This document shows, piece by piece, positions 1-11,890 of a stretch of DNA of 64,000 nucleotides (positions are counted from its first letter, which is position 1; the number at the start of each line of letters is the position of its first letter). The stretch covers positions 248,001 to 312,000 of the forward strand of contig NZ_SIUB01000003.1 of NCBI RefSeq assembly GCF_004310425.1. The letters are read 5' to 3'. The stretch is from Hansschlegelia quercus (GTDB lineage: Bacteria; Pseudomonadota; Alphaproteobacteria; Rhizobiales; Methylopilaceae). The position numbers and the translations under genes are program-made. The notes below the pieces were generated by a model, which saw only the letters and a list, made by a program, of their open reading frames with translations, did not search any database and was not told where the DNA came from.

Positions 1-1
1 G

Positions 2-65
2 CATAGCAGCCTCCATGTTCACGGAATGTACCGTGAACAGAATAGCGTCGGAGCCTGAGAGTCAA
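2..65 (-). promoter_or_regulatory. Promoter and palindromic operator of a gene leaving the left edge
   Basis: Read on the minus strand, TTGACT (60-65) and TATTCT (39-44) look like -35 and -10 boxes 15 bases apart. Immediately after the -10 box lies a perfect inverted repeat with 9-base arms, TGTTCACGG at 16-24 and CCGTGAACA at 31-39, around a 6-base spacer. A Shine-Dalgarno GGAGG (10-14) follows, and then an ATG at 4-2 that starts a gene running off the window. An operator of this size placed between -10 and start codon is typical of TetR-family autoregulation or efflux-pump control, but the regulated gene itself is not visible. The 15-base spacer is short. The palindrome is certain; the promoter boxes are less so. 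Confidence 0.5.
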
Positions 66-128
66 GCGGCTCCACGTGGATGGAATGCTTACCGAAGCGG
101 CGGTGAGGATGCGCTCGCGCCCCAGCCG

Positions 129-1124
129 TCACAGCATCGCTGGCAGGACGCGGTCCGGCGGACGGTGGCCGTCGATGAACGTCTTGATGTTGACGATGAC
201 CTTCTCGCCCATGTCGACGCGGCCCTCGATCGTGGCCGAGCCGAGATGCGGCAGCAGCACCACCTTGTTCTGGCGCGCGAGCTTCACGAGCTTGGGGTTC
301 ACGGCAGGCTCGTTCTCGAAGACGTCGAGCGCCGCGCCCGCGAGTTCCCCGGCCTCGAGCATGCGCGCCAGCGCCATCTCGTCGACGACCTCGCCGCGCG
401 CGGTGTTCACGACATAGGCGTCGCGCTTCAGGAGCTTGAGGCGGCGGGCGGAGAGCAGGTGATAGGTCGCCGGCGTGTGCGGGCAGTTGACCGAGATGAT
501 GTCCATGCGGGCGAGCATCTGGTCGAGGCTCTCCCAGTAGGTGGCCTCGAGCTGGTCCTCGACGGTCGCCGGCAGGCGCCTGCGGTTGTGGTAGTGGATC
601 GAGAGGCCGAACGCCTTGGCGCGGCGGGCGACGGCCTGGCCGATGCGGCCCATGCCGACGATGCCGAGCCGCTTGCCCCAGATGCGCCGGCCGAGCATCC
701 ACATCGGCGACCAGCCGGTCCAATCGTGCTCGTCTGGCACCACGCGGGCGCCCTCGGCGATGCGGCGAGGCCCTGCGAGGATCAGACCCATCGTCATGTC
801 GGCGGTGTCCTCCGTCAGCACGCCGGGCGTGTTGGTGACGGTGACGCCGCGGTTCAGCGCGCTCTGCACGTCGATGTTGTCGACGCCGTTGCCGAAATTC
901 GCGATCAGCTTCAGGTTCTCGCCGGCCTTGGCGAGCAGCGCCGCGTCGATGCGGTCGGTCACGGTAGGGACGAGCACGTCCGCTTCTCGCACGGCCTCGA
1001 CGAGCTGTTCGGCGGTGAGGGCCACGTCTTCGTGGTTGAGACGCGCGTCGAACAGCTCGCGCATCCGCGTCTCGATCACGTCCGGAAGGCGTCGGGTCAC
1101 GACGACGAGCGGGCGCTTTTTCAT
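129..1124 (-). CDS. gyaR: D-2-hydroxyacid dehydrogenase (glyoxylate/hydroxypyruvate reductase-like)
   Basis: This 331-residue protein belongs to the NAD(P)-dependent D-isomer 2-hydroxyacid dehydrogenases, which reduce glyoxylate or hydroxypyruvate in the cytosol. The Rossmann signature GMGRIG is at about 157-162. The catalytic triad of the family is visible: Arg243 in NTARGE, Glu272 in the DVFENEP segment and His293 in LPHLGSAT. Length matches the GyaR/GhrB branch (about 320-335). The ATG at 1124 opens the frame, and the upstream 1125-1298 segment is shared with the divergent SH3-like gene. Exact substrate (glyoxylate, hydroxypyruvate or another 2-oxoacid) cannot be read from the sequence. 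In a host with the ethylmalonyl-CoA pathway, which makes glyoxylate, such an enzyme could consume glyoxylate; that link is inference. Confidence 0.85.
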   Translation of the reverse strand: MKKRPLVVVTRRLPDVIETRMRELFDARLNHEDVALTAEQLVEAVREADVLVPTVTDRIDAALLAKAGENLKLIANFGNGVDNIDVQSALNRGVTVTNTPGVLTEDTADMTMGLILAGPRRIAEGARVVPDEHDWTGWSPMWMLGRRIWGKRLGIVGMGRIGQAVARRAKAFGLSIHYHNRRRLPATVEDQLEATYWESLDQMLARMDIISVNCPHTPATYHLLSARRLKLLKRDAYVVNTARGEVVDEMALARMLEAGELAGAALDVFENEPAVNPKLVKLARQNKVVLLPHLGSATIEGRVDMGEKVIVNIKTFIDGHRPPDRVLPAML

Positions 1125-1298
1125 GGGACCGCAGACCTTTCTGGCGGATCGGGCTTTACGGTTAATCCCTCGTCAATACCGACTTGGGATTGTTGGCCTC
1201 AACGCGACCGGCGGCCCCCGCGCGGGACCTGAAGGCCGTCTCTAGCAGACGACGCCCGGAACGCAACATCGCGACGAAGGATGGAGCGCAGAGGCGCA

Positions 1299-1841
1299 AT
1301 GGTCGGCACCTTTTTTCGCCTTTTCTGCGCGAGCCTCGCGCTTTTCACGCTGTCGCTCCCGGCCTCCGCACAGGCGGCGCTTGAAGGCGCCGCGGGAGTG
1401 ATGATCGGGCCGGTCTCAGGCCTCCCGGTTCCGCGCTATGTCAGCCTGAAGGCCGGCAAGGTGTATGTGCGGGCCGGACCCACCAAGGACCACCCGGTGC
1501 TTTACATCTACCGCCGCGCCAGCGAGCCGGTGGAGGTCACCGCAGAATACGACAATTGGCGGCGGATCCGGGATTCGGAAGGCTCCGAGGGCTGGGTCTG
1601 GCACTCGCTGCTGTCCGGCCGCCGCACGGCGCTCGTCGCGCCTTGGTCGAAGGAGTCGGCGCTGCCGATCCATGTGCGCGCCGGCGCGGGCGAGCGGATG
1701 TCGGCCCGGCTGGAGCCCAAGGTGCTGGTCGAGGTCCGCAAGTGCGACGGGAACTGGTGCCGCGTCGAGGGCGACGGTTTCGACGGCTTCATCGAGCAGG
1801 AGCGGCTCTGGGGCGTCTATCCGGGCGAGCGGTTCGAGTAG
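1299..1841 (+). CDS. Secreted SH3-like domain protein
   Basis: This is a small exported protein of about 180 residues. A hydrophobic signal peptide (FFRLFCASLALFTL, ending near PASAQA) precedes two bacterial SH3-like repeats: one around VSLKAGKVYVRAGP and DNWRRIRDSEGSEGWVW, a second around LPIHVRAGAGERM and CDGNWCRVEGDGFDGFI. Such SH3_3/SH3_4 domains usually bind peptidoglycan or other envelope partners in the periplasm. I prefer the ATG at 1299, which has AGAGG just upstream; an ATG at 1281 would add six residues but lacks a good ribosome site. The second domain has a Cys pair (C-x4-C) that may form a disulfide. The gene is divergent from the 2-hydroxyacid dehydrogenase, with no obvious operon partner. 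No enzymatic domain is present, so its role is unknown. Confidence 0.8.
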   Translation: MVGTFFRLFCASLALFTLSLPASAQAALEGAAGVMIGPVSGLPVPRYVSLKAGKVYVRAGPTKDHPVLYIYRRASEPVEVTAEYDNWRRIRDSEGSEGWVWHSLLSGRRTALVAPWSKESALPIHVRAGAGERMSARLEPKVLVEVRKCDGNWCRVEGDGFDGFIEQERLWGVYPGERFE

Positions 1842-1884
1842 GGCCGCTCGGAGAGACCGCGCAACAGGGACCTTCACCCTCCGC

Positions 1885-1990
1885 CGTCATCCTCCGGCTT
1901 GACCGGAGGATCCATGCTCCAGCGTAAGGCTCCACGCCCGAGATGGATGGTCCGGTCAAGCCGGACCACGACGCCTCATGGCGGATGACG
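1885..1990. repeat. Dispersed double-hairpin palindrome, copy 1
   Basis: Two inverted repeats lie about 40 bases apart: TCCTCCGG/CCGGAGGA (1890-1910) and TGGTCCGG/CCGGACCA (1948-1968). The outer ends CGTCAT (1885) and ATGACG (1985-1990) are themselves complementary. A second copy with the same arms and spacing is at 37509-37595. It sits between the convergent SH3-like gene and irr. This resembles the small intergenic palindromic elements (REP/RIME-like) common in Rhizobiales. Confidence 0.75.
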
Positions 1991-2036
1991 GACGCCCGAA
2001 TGCCTCCGCTCAGAGGGCGCCAGCGTAGAAGCCCAA

Positions 2037-2071
2037 ACGAAAACGGCCGCCGCGTCGCCGCGACGGCCGTC
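2037..2071 (-). terminator. Rho-independent terminator of irr
   Basis: On the minus strand, 20 bases after the irr stop codon, an 11-bp stem (ACGGCCGTCGC against GCGGCGGCCGT, one G-T pair) closes a 6-base loop and is followed by TTTTCG. This is a standard intrinsic terminator shape. Confidence 0.75.
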
Positions 2072-2093
2072 TGAAATCGACTGGGGAGAAACC

Positions 2094-2585
2094 TCAGCCC
2101 TTCTTGCGCAGACGCACCACGACGTCGACGCGGGCGATCTCCATGCCGTCCGGGATCTCGGGAATGCGGTCCACCGAGACGCTGCGGCCGGGAATGTCGA
2201 TCAGCCGGTTGTCGTCTTCCATCAGGAAGTGGTGGTGCTCGCTGACGTTGGTGTCGAACCAGGTCTTGGAGCCGTCGACCGCGAGCTCGCGGAGCAGGCC
2301 GACTTCGGTGAACTGATGCAGCGTGTTGTAGACGGTGGCGAGCGACACCGGCACGCGAGCGCGCATCGCTTCCTCGTGCAGGATTTCAGCCGTCACATGG
2401 CGATCGCCGCGGGCGTAGAGCAGCCGGCCGAGCGCGATGCGCTGACGGGTGGGACGCAGACCGGAATCGCGCAGCATGCCGCCAACGTCTCGGGCGACGC
2501 AGAGGGCCGGCCGAAGGCCGCAATCGAGGATCTTCTCCGACGCCTGAGGCGTGGAAGGCGTCACGGTGGTCGCGCTTTCGGCCAT
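2094..2585 (-). CDS. irr: Fur-family iron response regulator Irr
   Basis: Irr is a Fur-superfamily transcription factor that, in Rhizobiales, represses or activates iron and heme genes and responds to heme rather than to Fe2+. The 163-residue product has the winged-helix region (GLRPTRQRIALGRLL, then VSLATVYNTLHQF) and the histidine cluster HHH at 117-119, the core heme/metal site of Irr proteins. I see no GCPWHD-type heme regulatory motif near the N-terminus, as in Rhizobium rather than Bradyrhizobium. The start is set at the ATG at 2585, which has AAGGAAAG upstream; a longer frame to 2684 has no support. The gene is divergent from fabA, an arrangement common in the order. Heme genes hemC and hemD elsewhere in this window are plausible but unproven targets. 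Confidence 0.92.
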   Translation of the reverse strand: MAESATTVTPSTPQASEKILDCGLRPALCVARDVGGMLRDSGLRPTRQRIALGRLLYARGDRHVTAEILHEEAMRARVPVSLATVYNTLHQFTEVGLLRELAVDGSKTWFDTNVSEHHHFLMEDDNRLIDIPGRSVSVDRIPEIPDGMEIARVDVVVRLRKKG

Positions 2586-2824
2586 CGTCGGTCGGTCTTT
2601 CCTTAAAGCGTTTGAGGTCCCGGCTGCGCCGCGGACGAAGAAGTGTTTGAAGAGGGGAACCTCTTTGCGCTGGCGAGGATACAATTTCGCGACGCAGCGG
2701 GCAACTGTCAGCAGCCGGGGACGCTTTTCGCAGCTCCGGCTTGTGTGCTAGGAGGGCGCCCGGATTCCCGGAGCGCCAGAGATTTTCCGGCGCCGCTGAT
2801 CCCGTGAGGGACGAAAAGGGGCAT

Positions 2825-3349
2825 ATGACAGAGCGTAAGTCGAGCTTCGCCTATGAGGACCTGCTGGCCTGCGGCCGGGCGGAGCTGTTCGGTCCGGGCA
2901 ACGCGCAGCTGCCGCTGCCGCCGATGCTGATGTTCGACCGGATCACCGAGATCTCCGAGACCGGCGGACCAGCCGACAAGGGATTCGTGCGCGCCGAGCT
3001 CGACGTGAAGCCGGACCTCTGGTTCTTCGATTGCCACTTCAAGGGCGATCCCGTGATGCCCGGCTGCCTTGGCCTCGACGCGCTTTGGCAGATGACCGGC
3101 TTCTTCCTCGGCTGGATCGGCGGGCAGGGACGCGGCCGGGCGCTTGGCACGGGCGAGATCAAGTTCACCGGACAGGTGCTGCCGACTGTCCGCCAGGTCG
3201 TCTATGGCGTCGACTTCAAGCGCGTGGTGAAGGGCCGGCTCGTGCTCGGCATCGCCGACGGCTGGTTGAAAGCCGATGGACAAACCATCTACGAGGCCAA
3301 GGACCTGAAGGTCGGCCTGTTCAAGGATAAGGAAGCGGCGTCGGCCTGA
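2825..3349 (+). CDS. fabA: 3-hydroxydecanoyl-ACP dehydratase/isomerase FabA
   Basis: FabA dehydrates 3-hydroxydecanoyl-ACP and isomerises trans-2- to cis-3-decenoyl-ACP, the branch point to unsaturated fatty acids in the cytosol. The 174-residue product has the hot-dog signature [20 protein letters not shown] with catalytic His71 and Asp85, corresponding to His70 and Asp84 of the E. coli enzyme (172 residues). The ATG at 2825 is chosen because the upstream in-frame extension to 2741 is not conserved in character. The gene heads a fabA-fabB-fabI block on the plus strand with irr divergent. The 240-base upstream region would hold both promoters, but I cannot point to convincing boxes. Confidence 0.95.
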   Translation: MTERKSSFAYEDLLACGRAELFGPGNAQLPLPPMLMFDRITEISETGGPADKGFVRAELDVKPDLWFFDCHFKGDPVMPGCLGLDALWQMTGFFLGWIGGQGRGRALGTGEIKFTGQVLPTVRQVVYGVDFKRVVKGRLVLGIADGWLKADGQTIYEAKDLKVGLFKDKEAASA

Positions 3350-3431
3350 CGGCCTGATCGCCTGAGCACAGCAACCGCCCGGGCCCGCGCGACCCGCGAA
3401 AGCCCGCCAGGCGGCAATGGAGGCGTTCCAA

Positions 3432-4649
3432 GTGAAGCGCGTCGTCATCACCGGCATGGGAATCGTGTCGTCGATCGGTAATTCGACGCAAGAGGTGCTC
3501 GCCTCGCTGCGCGAAGCCCGCTCCGGAATCGTTCGGGCGGAGGAATACGCCAGCCACGGCTTCCGCTCCCAGGTGGAAGGCGCTCCGACGCTCGACGCCA
3601 GCGCGATCGTCGATCGTCGCGCCATGCGGTTTCACGCCGGAGGGACGGCCTGGAACCACGTCGCGATGGACCAGGCGATCCTGGATTCGGGCCTCGAAGA
3701 GAGCGACATCTCCAACGAGCGCACCGGCATCATCATGGGGTCCGGCGGTCCGTCGACCAAAACCGTCGTAGAGGCCGCCGAGATCGCTCGCGAGAAGGGG
3801 CCGAAGCGCATCGGGCCGTTCGCGGTGCCGAAGGCGATGTCTTCGACGGCGTCGGCGACGCTCGCCACCTGGTTCAAGATCAAGGGCGTGAACTACTCGA
3901 TCTCCTCGGCCTGCTCGACTTCGGCGCACTGCATCGGCAACGCCGCGGAGCAGATCCAGCTCGGCAAGCAGGACGTGATGTTCGCGGGCGGCTGCGAGGA
4001 GCTCGACTGGACGCTCTCCGCGCTGTTCGACGCGATGGGCGCGATGTCGAGCAAGTTCAACGACACGCCGGCGACCGCCAGCCGCGCCTACGACAAGGAC
4101 CGCGACGGCTTCGTCATCGCCGGCGGCGCAGGCGTCGTGGTGGTCGAGGAGCTCGAGCACGCCAAGGCGCGCGGCGCGAAGATCTACGCCGAGCTTACCG
4201 GCTACGGCGCGACCTCGGACGGCTACGATATGGTGGCGCCTTCCGGCGAGGGCGCGGTCCGCTGCATGAAACAGGCGCTTGCGACAGTCCGGAGCCCGAT
4301 CGACTACGTCAACCCGCACGCGACCTCGACGCCGATCGGCGATCTCAGGGAGATCGAGGCGCTCAGGACCGTGTTCGGCGACAAGTGCCCGCCGATCTCG
4401 GCGACCAAGTCGCTCACCGGCCACTCGCTCGGCGCGGCCGGCGTGCAGGAGGCGATCTATTCGCTGCTGATGATGCAGAACGGCTTCATGGCGGAGAGCG
4501 CCAACATCCAGGAGCTCGATCCCGCCTTCGCCGACATGCCGATCCTGCGCGAGCGCAGGGACGACGTCACGCTGAACGCGGTGATGTCGAACTCCTTCGG
4601 CTTCGGCGGCACCAACGCCACCCTGGTGTTCGAGCGCTACGCGGGCTGA
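3432..4649 (+). CDS. fabB: 3-oxoacyl-ACP synthase I FabB
   Basis: FabB elongates cis-3-decenoyl-ACP and longer unsaturated acyl-ACPs with malonyl-ACP. The condensing-enzyme active site is complete: nucleophile Cys161 in [10 protein letters not shown], and two histidines in [11 protein letters not shown] and [12 protein letters not shown]. Length (405 residues) equals the E. coli enzyme. The start is a GTG at 3432 rather than the ATG at 3417: GGAGG at 3419-3423 is placed 8 bases before the GTG, and the resulting N-terminus ([16 protein letters not shown]) matches the family. The ATG would overlap this ribosome site. fabB lies 82 bases after fabA and before fabI, consistent with cotranscription. 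Confidence 0.94.
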   Translation: MKRVVITGMGIVSSIGNSTQEVLASLREARSGIVRAEEYASHGFRSQVEGAPTLDASAIVDRRAMRFHAGGTAWNHVAMDQAILDSGLEESDISNERTGIIMGSGGPSTKTVVEAAEIAREKGPKRIGPFAVPKAMSSTASATLATWFKIKGVNYSISSACSTSAHCIGNAAEQIQLGKQDVMFAGGCEELDWTLSALFDAMGAMSSKFNDTPATASRAYDKDRDGFVIAGGAGVVVVEELEHAKARGAKIYAELTGYGATSDGYDMVAPSGEGAVRCMKQALATVRSPIDYVNPHATSTPIGDLREIEALRTVFGDKCPPISATKSLTGHSLGAAGVQEAIYSLLMMQNGFMAESANIQELDPAFADMPILRERRDDVTLNAVMSNSFGFGGTNATLVFERYAG

Positions 4650-4728
4650 AGCTTAAACGAGCGCGTTACCTGGACGGCCGGGCGGCCGATCCGGGCGCTG
4701 TCTTCTCAAGCGCCATTTCCGGCGCGCA

Positions 4729-4763
4729 ATCCCGGACCTCCGCTTCGCTTCGTCCGGGATGAC
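4729..4763. repeat. Intergenic palindrome between fabB and fabI
   Basis: ATCCCGGAC (4729-4737) and GTCCGGGAT (4752-4760) form a perfect 9-bp stem with a loop containing GCTTCGC repeats, followed by GACG. The type, a GTCATCCCGG-like hairpin, is frequent between genes in Rhizobiales and could attenuate or stabilise the fab transcript. Confidence 0.65.
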
Positions 4764-4786
4764 GAAATTCACGATCGGAGTGCCCC

Positions 4787-5623
4787 ATGGTCGCCGGACT
4801 TCTCAGCGGCAAACGCGCGCTCGTCATGGGCGTCGCGAACGACCACTCCATCGCCTGGGGCGTCGCCAAGGCGCTGTCTCAGGCCGGCGCCGAGATCGCC
4901 TTCACCTATCAGGGCGACGCGCTCGGCAGACGCGTGCGGCCGCTCGCGGAGACGCTCGGCTCCGACATCGTCATCCCTTGCGACGTCGAGGACATCGCCT
5001 CGGTCGACGCGACGTTCGCGCAGCTGAAGGAACGCTGGGGCGGGCTCGATATCCTGGTCCACTGCATCGGCTTCTCGAACAAGAACGAGCTCAAGGGCCG
5101 CTACGCCGACACCAGCCGCGAGAACTTCTCGCGCACCATGGTGATCTCGGCGTTCTCCTTCACCGAGCTCGCGAAGCGCGCGGCCGAGATGATGGGCCCG
5201 GGCGGCTCGATGGTGACGCTGACCTATGGCGGCGCGACGCGCGTCATGCCGAACTACAACGTCATGGGCGTCGCCAAGGCCGCGCTCGAGGCGAGCGTGC
5301 GCTACCTCGCCGCCGACTACGGGCCGCAGGGCATTCGCGTGAACGCGATCTCCGCCGGCCCCGTCCGCACGCTCGCCGGCGCCGGCATCGCCGACGCGCG
5401 GCTGATGTACGACTTCCAGCGCCGGCACTCGCCGCTGCGGCGCCCGGTCACCATCGAAGAGGTCGGCGGCGCGGCGCTCTATCTGCTCTCGGACCTGTCA
5501 TCGGGGGTCACTGGCGAGATCCACTTCGTGGATTCCGGCTACAACATCATCTCGATGCCGAGCCCCGAGGGCCTCAAACGCTCGGTGGCCGCCGACGAGG
5601 CGGCGGAGAAGGCGGAGCGGTGA
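4787..5623 (+). CDS. fabI: Enoyl-ACP reductase (NADH) FabI
   Basis: FabI catalyses the last step of each fatty acid elongation round, reducing trans-2-enoyl-ACP with NADH; it is the triclosan target. The 278-residue protein shows the SDR-type nucleotide site GVANDHSIAWG (15-25) and the FabI active site Tyr147, Tyr157 and Lys164, aligned with Tyr146/156 and Lys163 of E. coli. The ATG at 4787 follows GGAG at a usable distance. It is the third gene of the fabA-fabB-fabI cluster, but the palindrome upstream (4729-4763) may partly separate it from fabB. The C-terminal tail is somewhat longer than in E. coli (262 residues) and ends in an acidic helix. Confidence 0.95.
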   Translation: MVAGLLSGKRALVMGVANDHSIAWGVAKALSQAGAEIAFTYQGDALGRRVRPLAETLGSDIVIPCDVEDIASVDATFAQLKERWGGLDILVHCIGFSNKNELKGRYADTSRENFSRTMVISAFSFTELAKRAAEMMGPGGSMVTLTYGGATRVMPNYNVMGVAKAALEASVRYLAADYGPQGIRVNAISAGPVRTLAGAGIADARLMYDFQRRHSPLRRPVTIEEVGGAALYLLSDLSSGVTGEIHFVDSGYNIISMPSPEGLKRSVAADEAAEKAER

Positions 5624-5639
5624 GGATGTCCTCAGCGCG

Positions 5640-6902
5640 ATGACCGACGCTCTCGACCCGGATTTCGTCGCCCGCCGCACCGACGCCTATTTCGCGAAAA
5701 CCGCCGAGATCGTCGCGGCGCAGGGCGACGTGCGCGTCACCTATGCGGTGTTCCTGCGCACGGACTGCGTGGTCGCGATCGATCGCGCGCTCGAGTTCCT
5801 GAGCGAGGTCTATCCGAAGACCGCCGCGATCCCGCTGGAGATTTCGCGTCCCGTCACCGAGGGCACGCTGCTCCATTCGGGCAAGCCGATGGCCTATCTC
5901 ACGGGCTCTATGGTGGCGCTCTCCCCGATCGAGACGCTGCTGCTGCAGCGCATCGGCTTCCCGTGCGTCTCGGCCTTTAACGCCTTTACGATGTGCCTCG
6001 CGCTGCCCGAGGCCGAGTTCCTCGCCATGGAGGCGCGTCACGCCACCGGCGACGACATGCATCTTTCATGCTCCTACGGCGCGGCGGTCGGCTCGCGCAC
6101 TGCGAAGCTGATGGGCGCGAAGGGCTTCATCGGAACCTCGACCGACATCGCGGCCCCGCTGTTCGAGACCGAGCACGGCCTCGGCACCATGCCGCATTCG
6201 CTGATCGGCTACGCCAAGGCGCGGATGCTGGCCGAAGGCCGCGATCCGAAGGCCGAAAGCGCGACGCTTGAGGCCGCCAAACTCTATTGCGCGCAGTTTA
6301 CGGACGAGGCGAGCGTCACCGTCCTCAACGACTATGACGGCCGTGAAATCTCGGACGCGCTTGCCGTCTGCCGCTGGTTCTACGGTGCGGGCGGTCCGGC
6401 CGAACAGGGCAGACGGCTCGCCTTCCGCCTCGACACCCATGGCGGCCGGCACCTCGAAGGGCTCGATTGGGAGGAGAGCGTCCGCACACTGCTCCGCTGG
6501 ACCCACCGGCACACGCCAGGCGAGGTCGCCAAGCTCGCGCTGACCGGCTTCGACTACGAAGAACTCGGCGGCATGTCGGCCGATGAGGTGCGCGACAAGT
6601 TCCTGTTCGGCACCGGCGTGACGGCGGCCGCCGCCATCTTCTTCCGCAAGGCGCTCGACGATGCGGGCTTCCGCGAGCCGCGCATCGTGGTGTCGTCGGG
6701 CTTCGACACGCTGAAGTGCCGGGTGTTCGGCAATCTGTCGGTCCCGGTCGACGTCGTCGGCACCGGCTCCTTCCTGCCGTCCCGCCTGTCGCGCACCTAC
6801 GCCACCGCCGACATCGTCCGGTACGAGCTGCCGGACGGCGTCGGCGGGTGGAAGGCCTTCGACCTCGTCAAGGCGGGCCGGGAGTTCCTGAAGCTCGCGT
6901 GA
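5640..6902 (+). CDS. Nicotinate phosphoribosyltransferase
   Basis: The 420-residue product resembles the PncB-type nicotinate phosphoribosyltransferases, which join nicotinate to PRPP (with ATP) to make nicotinate mononucleotide in NAD salvage. Support comes from the N-terminal DAYF segment, the phosphoribosyl region with GTSTDIAAPLFE and GTMPHSLIGYAK, and the C-terminal phosphate-binding stretch DVVGTGSFL. It starts 16 bases after fabI on the same strand and may share its transcript; the ATG has only a distant GAGG. The distinction from nicotinamide phosphoribosyltransferase rests on overall resemblance and is not secured by a single residue. It ends 7 bases from the convergent aldo/keto reductase. 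Confidence 0.85.
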   Translation: MTDALDPDFVARRTDAYFAKTAEIVAAQGDVRVTYAVFLRTDCVVAIDRALEFLSEVYPKTAAIPLEISRPVTEGTLLHSGKPMAYLTGSMVALSPIETLLLQRIGFPCVSAFNAFTMCLALPEAEFLAMEARHATGDDMHLSCSYGAAVGSRTAKLMGAKGFIGTSTDIAAPLFETEHGLGTMPHSLIGYAKARMLAEGRDPKAESATLEAAKLYCAQFTDEASVTVLNDYDGREISDALAVCRWFYGAGGPAEQGRRLAFRLDTHGGRHLEGLDWEESVRTLLRWTHRHTPGEVAKLALTGFDYEELGGMSADEVRDKFLFGTGVTAAAAIFFRKALDDAGFREPRIVVSSGFDTLKCRVFGNLSVPVDVVGTGSFLPSRLSRTYATADIVRYELPDGVGGWKAFDLVKAGREFLKLA

Positions 6903-6909
6903 TCGCGCC

Positions 6910-7908
<999 letters not shown>

Positions 7909-8018
7909 GATCGCGTCTCCTTGCGTTGATCAAAGCACGCGGGAGATGGGCCGCGGCGGCCACCGATAAAGGGCGCATTCCCGCACGCCCCGTTTGGGCC
8001 TCGCGCAAGAAGGCGGCG

Positions 8019-9983
<1,965 letters not shown>

Positions 9984-10158
9984 GTGATGCTCCCCGGACA
10001 ACAGTGGAAGCCTTTATAAGCGTTGGGCATGCGCACCGGCATTAGGCAAGTTGCAGGGGCCGGTTTGGAGCAAGGCCGTGTTGCAGCTATAAGCATGGCC
10101 CTCTTGGGCTCGGTTTTCAGGCATTTCAGGACTTTTCGGCATCGCTTCCCCCACCGCA

Positions 10159-11874
10159 ATGCGCCGCTTGATCGCAATCGCCGCCGTCGCCCTATGCGCG
10201 GCGGCGGCGATGGCTGCTGCAAGCTTGGCCTTCCGCGTTCCGCCGGACGGCGCCGAGGCCGCTTTGCTCGACGCGGTCCGTGCGGCCACAGGCCTCGAAG
10301 TCGCGGCGAACGGGCGCGCGCAGATCGAGCTGCTGCCGACGCCGCGCATCCTCATTTCCGCCGTCAGCCTCTCCCAATCGGGCGAGCCGCCGTTCGCAGT
10401 GGTGCGCAAGGTGGTGGGCGCGCCGGAGATCGGGGCGCTGCTGGCCGGCCGGATCGTTCTCGGCGAGGTCACGCTCGACGGCGCGCAGATCGCGCTCGAC
10501 CGCGCGCCGCTCGGCTCTCTGTTCGGCCCCGGCGGCGTGATGCGGGATGCGCCGGAAATCCGGCTGACCGACGCGCGGCTGAGCTTCGGCGCCGGCGTCA
10601 TCGACAAGGTCGAGGCGGGTCTTTCCTGGGCAGGCGGCGGACGGCCGTTCTCGGTCTCCGGATACGGCGTCTATGAAAGTCGGCCCGTCGAACTCGCGGT
10701 GACGCTTTCCGACGCCAAGGCGCTGTCCGGCGGCGAGGCCGCGCCGATCCGCGCGCGGATCGAAGGCGGCGGGGCGCGCCTGACCTTCGACGGCACGGCG
10801 CGCGTCGACGGTGGCCCGCACTTCTCCGGCGATCTCCGGGCCCGGGCGGCGTCGCTACGCGAAACCCTTCAATGGCTCGGCCTGCCGGCGCCGCGCCGCA
10901 CGTCCCCGCTGACCGGCTTCTCGCTGGCCGGCCGCGCGAGCGCCGATCGCAAGGGCGTCGCAATCGCCGACGCCGAGCTCAATCTGGAAGGCGGCAGCTT
11001 CCTTGGAGCCGGCCGCGTCTCGCTTATGCATGGTCGTCCGAGCGTCGAGGCGACGCTCGACGCCTCGCTGATCGACCTTGCGCCCTACATTGAAGGCATC
11101 GCCCCGGCAGTAAACGAAACCACCGGCTGGAGTCCCAAGCGTCTCGATCTCCGGCCGCTCGCCGGCTACGACCTCGACCTCCGGCTCTCCGCGGACGAGG
11201 TGCGGTTCGGGGCGTGGCGGCTTGGCGCGACGGCAGCGACGCTCGCAATCTCCGACGGGGCGATGGACCTGTCGGTCGGCGAGGCCGACGCCTATGGCGG
11301 GGTCGTCGGCGGCCGCTTCTCGCTCTTGCCCGAACACGGCGCGACGCGGATGCGCCTGCAGGCCGCCTCGACGGATGTCGATCTCGGCCGGGCGCTGGCC
11401 GACATCGTCGCCCAGCCATGGCTTACCGGCGCGCTGACCTCGGATTTCTCGGTCGAGGGGGTCGGCGCGTCGGCGGCCGAGATCGTCTCGACGCTCTCTG
11501 GCCGTGGATCGGCGCGCGTCGTCGGCGGCGCGCTCGAAGGGATCGGCCGCAGCAAGACGCTCGCGCTCGCGGGTCTGCGCGGCAGCATGGACGTCGATCA
11601 TGCCTCGGCGAAGATGACGTTTTCGCGCGGCGTCGCCGATATCGACGACTTTGCGATCGCCGGCGAGGACGCCGCCTTCACGCTCTCCGGGGACGCCCGT
11701 CTGGTCGAGCGCGACGTTGCGCTCCGCGGTTTCGTGCGCCCTGTCGACGGAACCTGGACGCTGCCGGTGAAGGTGGTGGGCCCGCTCGACGCGCCCAAGC
11801 TGAGGCCGAACCTTACGGGCCGCGATCCCCGCGGCGAGGCGCAGCGCACGGACGCTCCGAAGAGCGGCGGCTGA
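10159..11874 (+). CDS. AsmA-like inner-membrane protein
   Basis: A 571-residue protein of the AsmA superfamily. A single N-terminal hydrophobic anchor (MRRLIAIAAVALCAAAAMAA) precedes a long periplasmic region rich in beta strands and in repeats of the type GRVSL and LDGAQIALDRAPLG. A C-terminal AsmA_2-like part (about 390-560) contains the sequence GRGSARVVGGALEGI. Members of this group, related to the Vps13/TamB fold, are linked to phospholipid and outer-membrane homeostasis in Gram-negative bacteria; the specific job here is not evident. It is divergent from aacS across 175 bases and ends 16 bases from the convergent potI. The size is typical of the short AsmA group in alphaproteobacteria. 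Confidence 0.82.
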   Translation: MRRLIAIAAVALCAAAAMAAASLAFRVPPDGAEAALLDAVRAATGLEVAANGRAQIELLPTPRILISAVSLSQSGEPPFAVVRKVVGAPEIGALLAGRIVLGEVTLDGAQIALDRAPLGSLFGPGGVMRDAPEIRLTDARLSFGAGVIDKVEAGLSWAGGGRPFSVSGYGVYESRPVELAVTLSDAKALSGGEAAPIRARIEGGGARLTFDGTARVDGGPHFSGDLRARAASLRETLQWLGLPAPRRTSPLTGFSLAGRASADRKGVAIADAELNLEGGSFLGAGRVSLMHGRPSVEATLDASLIDLAPYIEGIAPAVNETTGWSPKRLDLRPLAGYDLDLRLSADEVRFGAWRLGATAATLAISDGAMDLSVGEADAYGGVVGGRFSLLPEHGATRMRLQAASTDVDLGRALADIVAQPWLTGALTSDFSVEGVGASAAEIVSTLSGRGSARVVGGALEGIGRSKTLALAGLRGSMDVDHASAKMTFSRGVADIDDFAIAGEDAAFTLSGDARLVERDVALRGFVRPVDGTWTLPVKVVGPLDAPKLRPNLTGRDPRGEAQRTDAPKSGG

Positions 11875-11890
11875 GCCGGACCGCTTTCCT

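Noticed and set aside
3321-4424. Long open frame antisense to fabB
   Set aside because: It is a high-GC shadow: composition is Arg/His/Asp-rich low complexity and fabB on the other strand is an unmistakable conserved enzyme.
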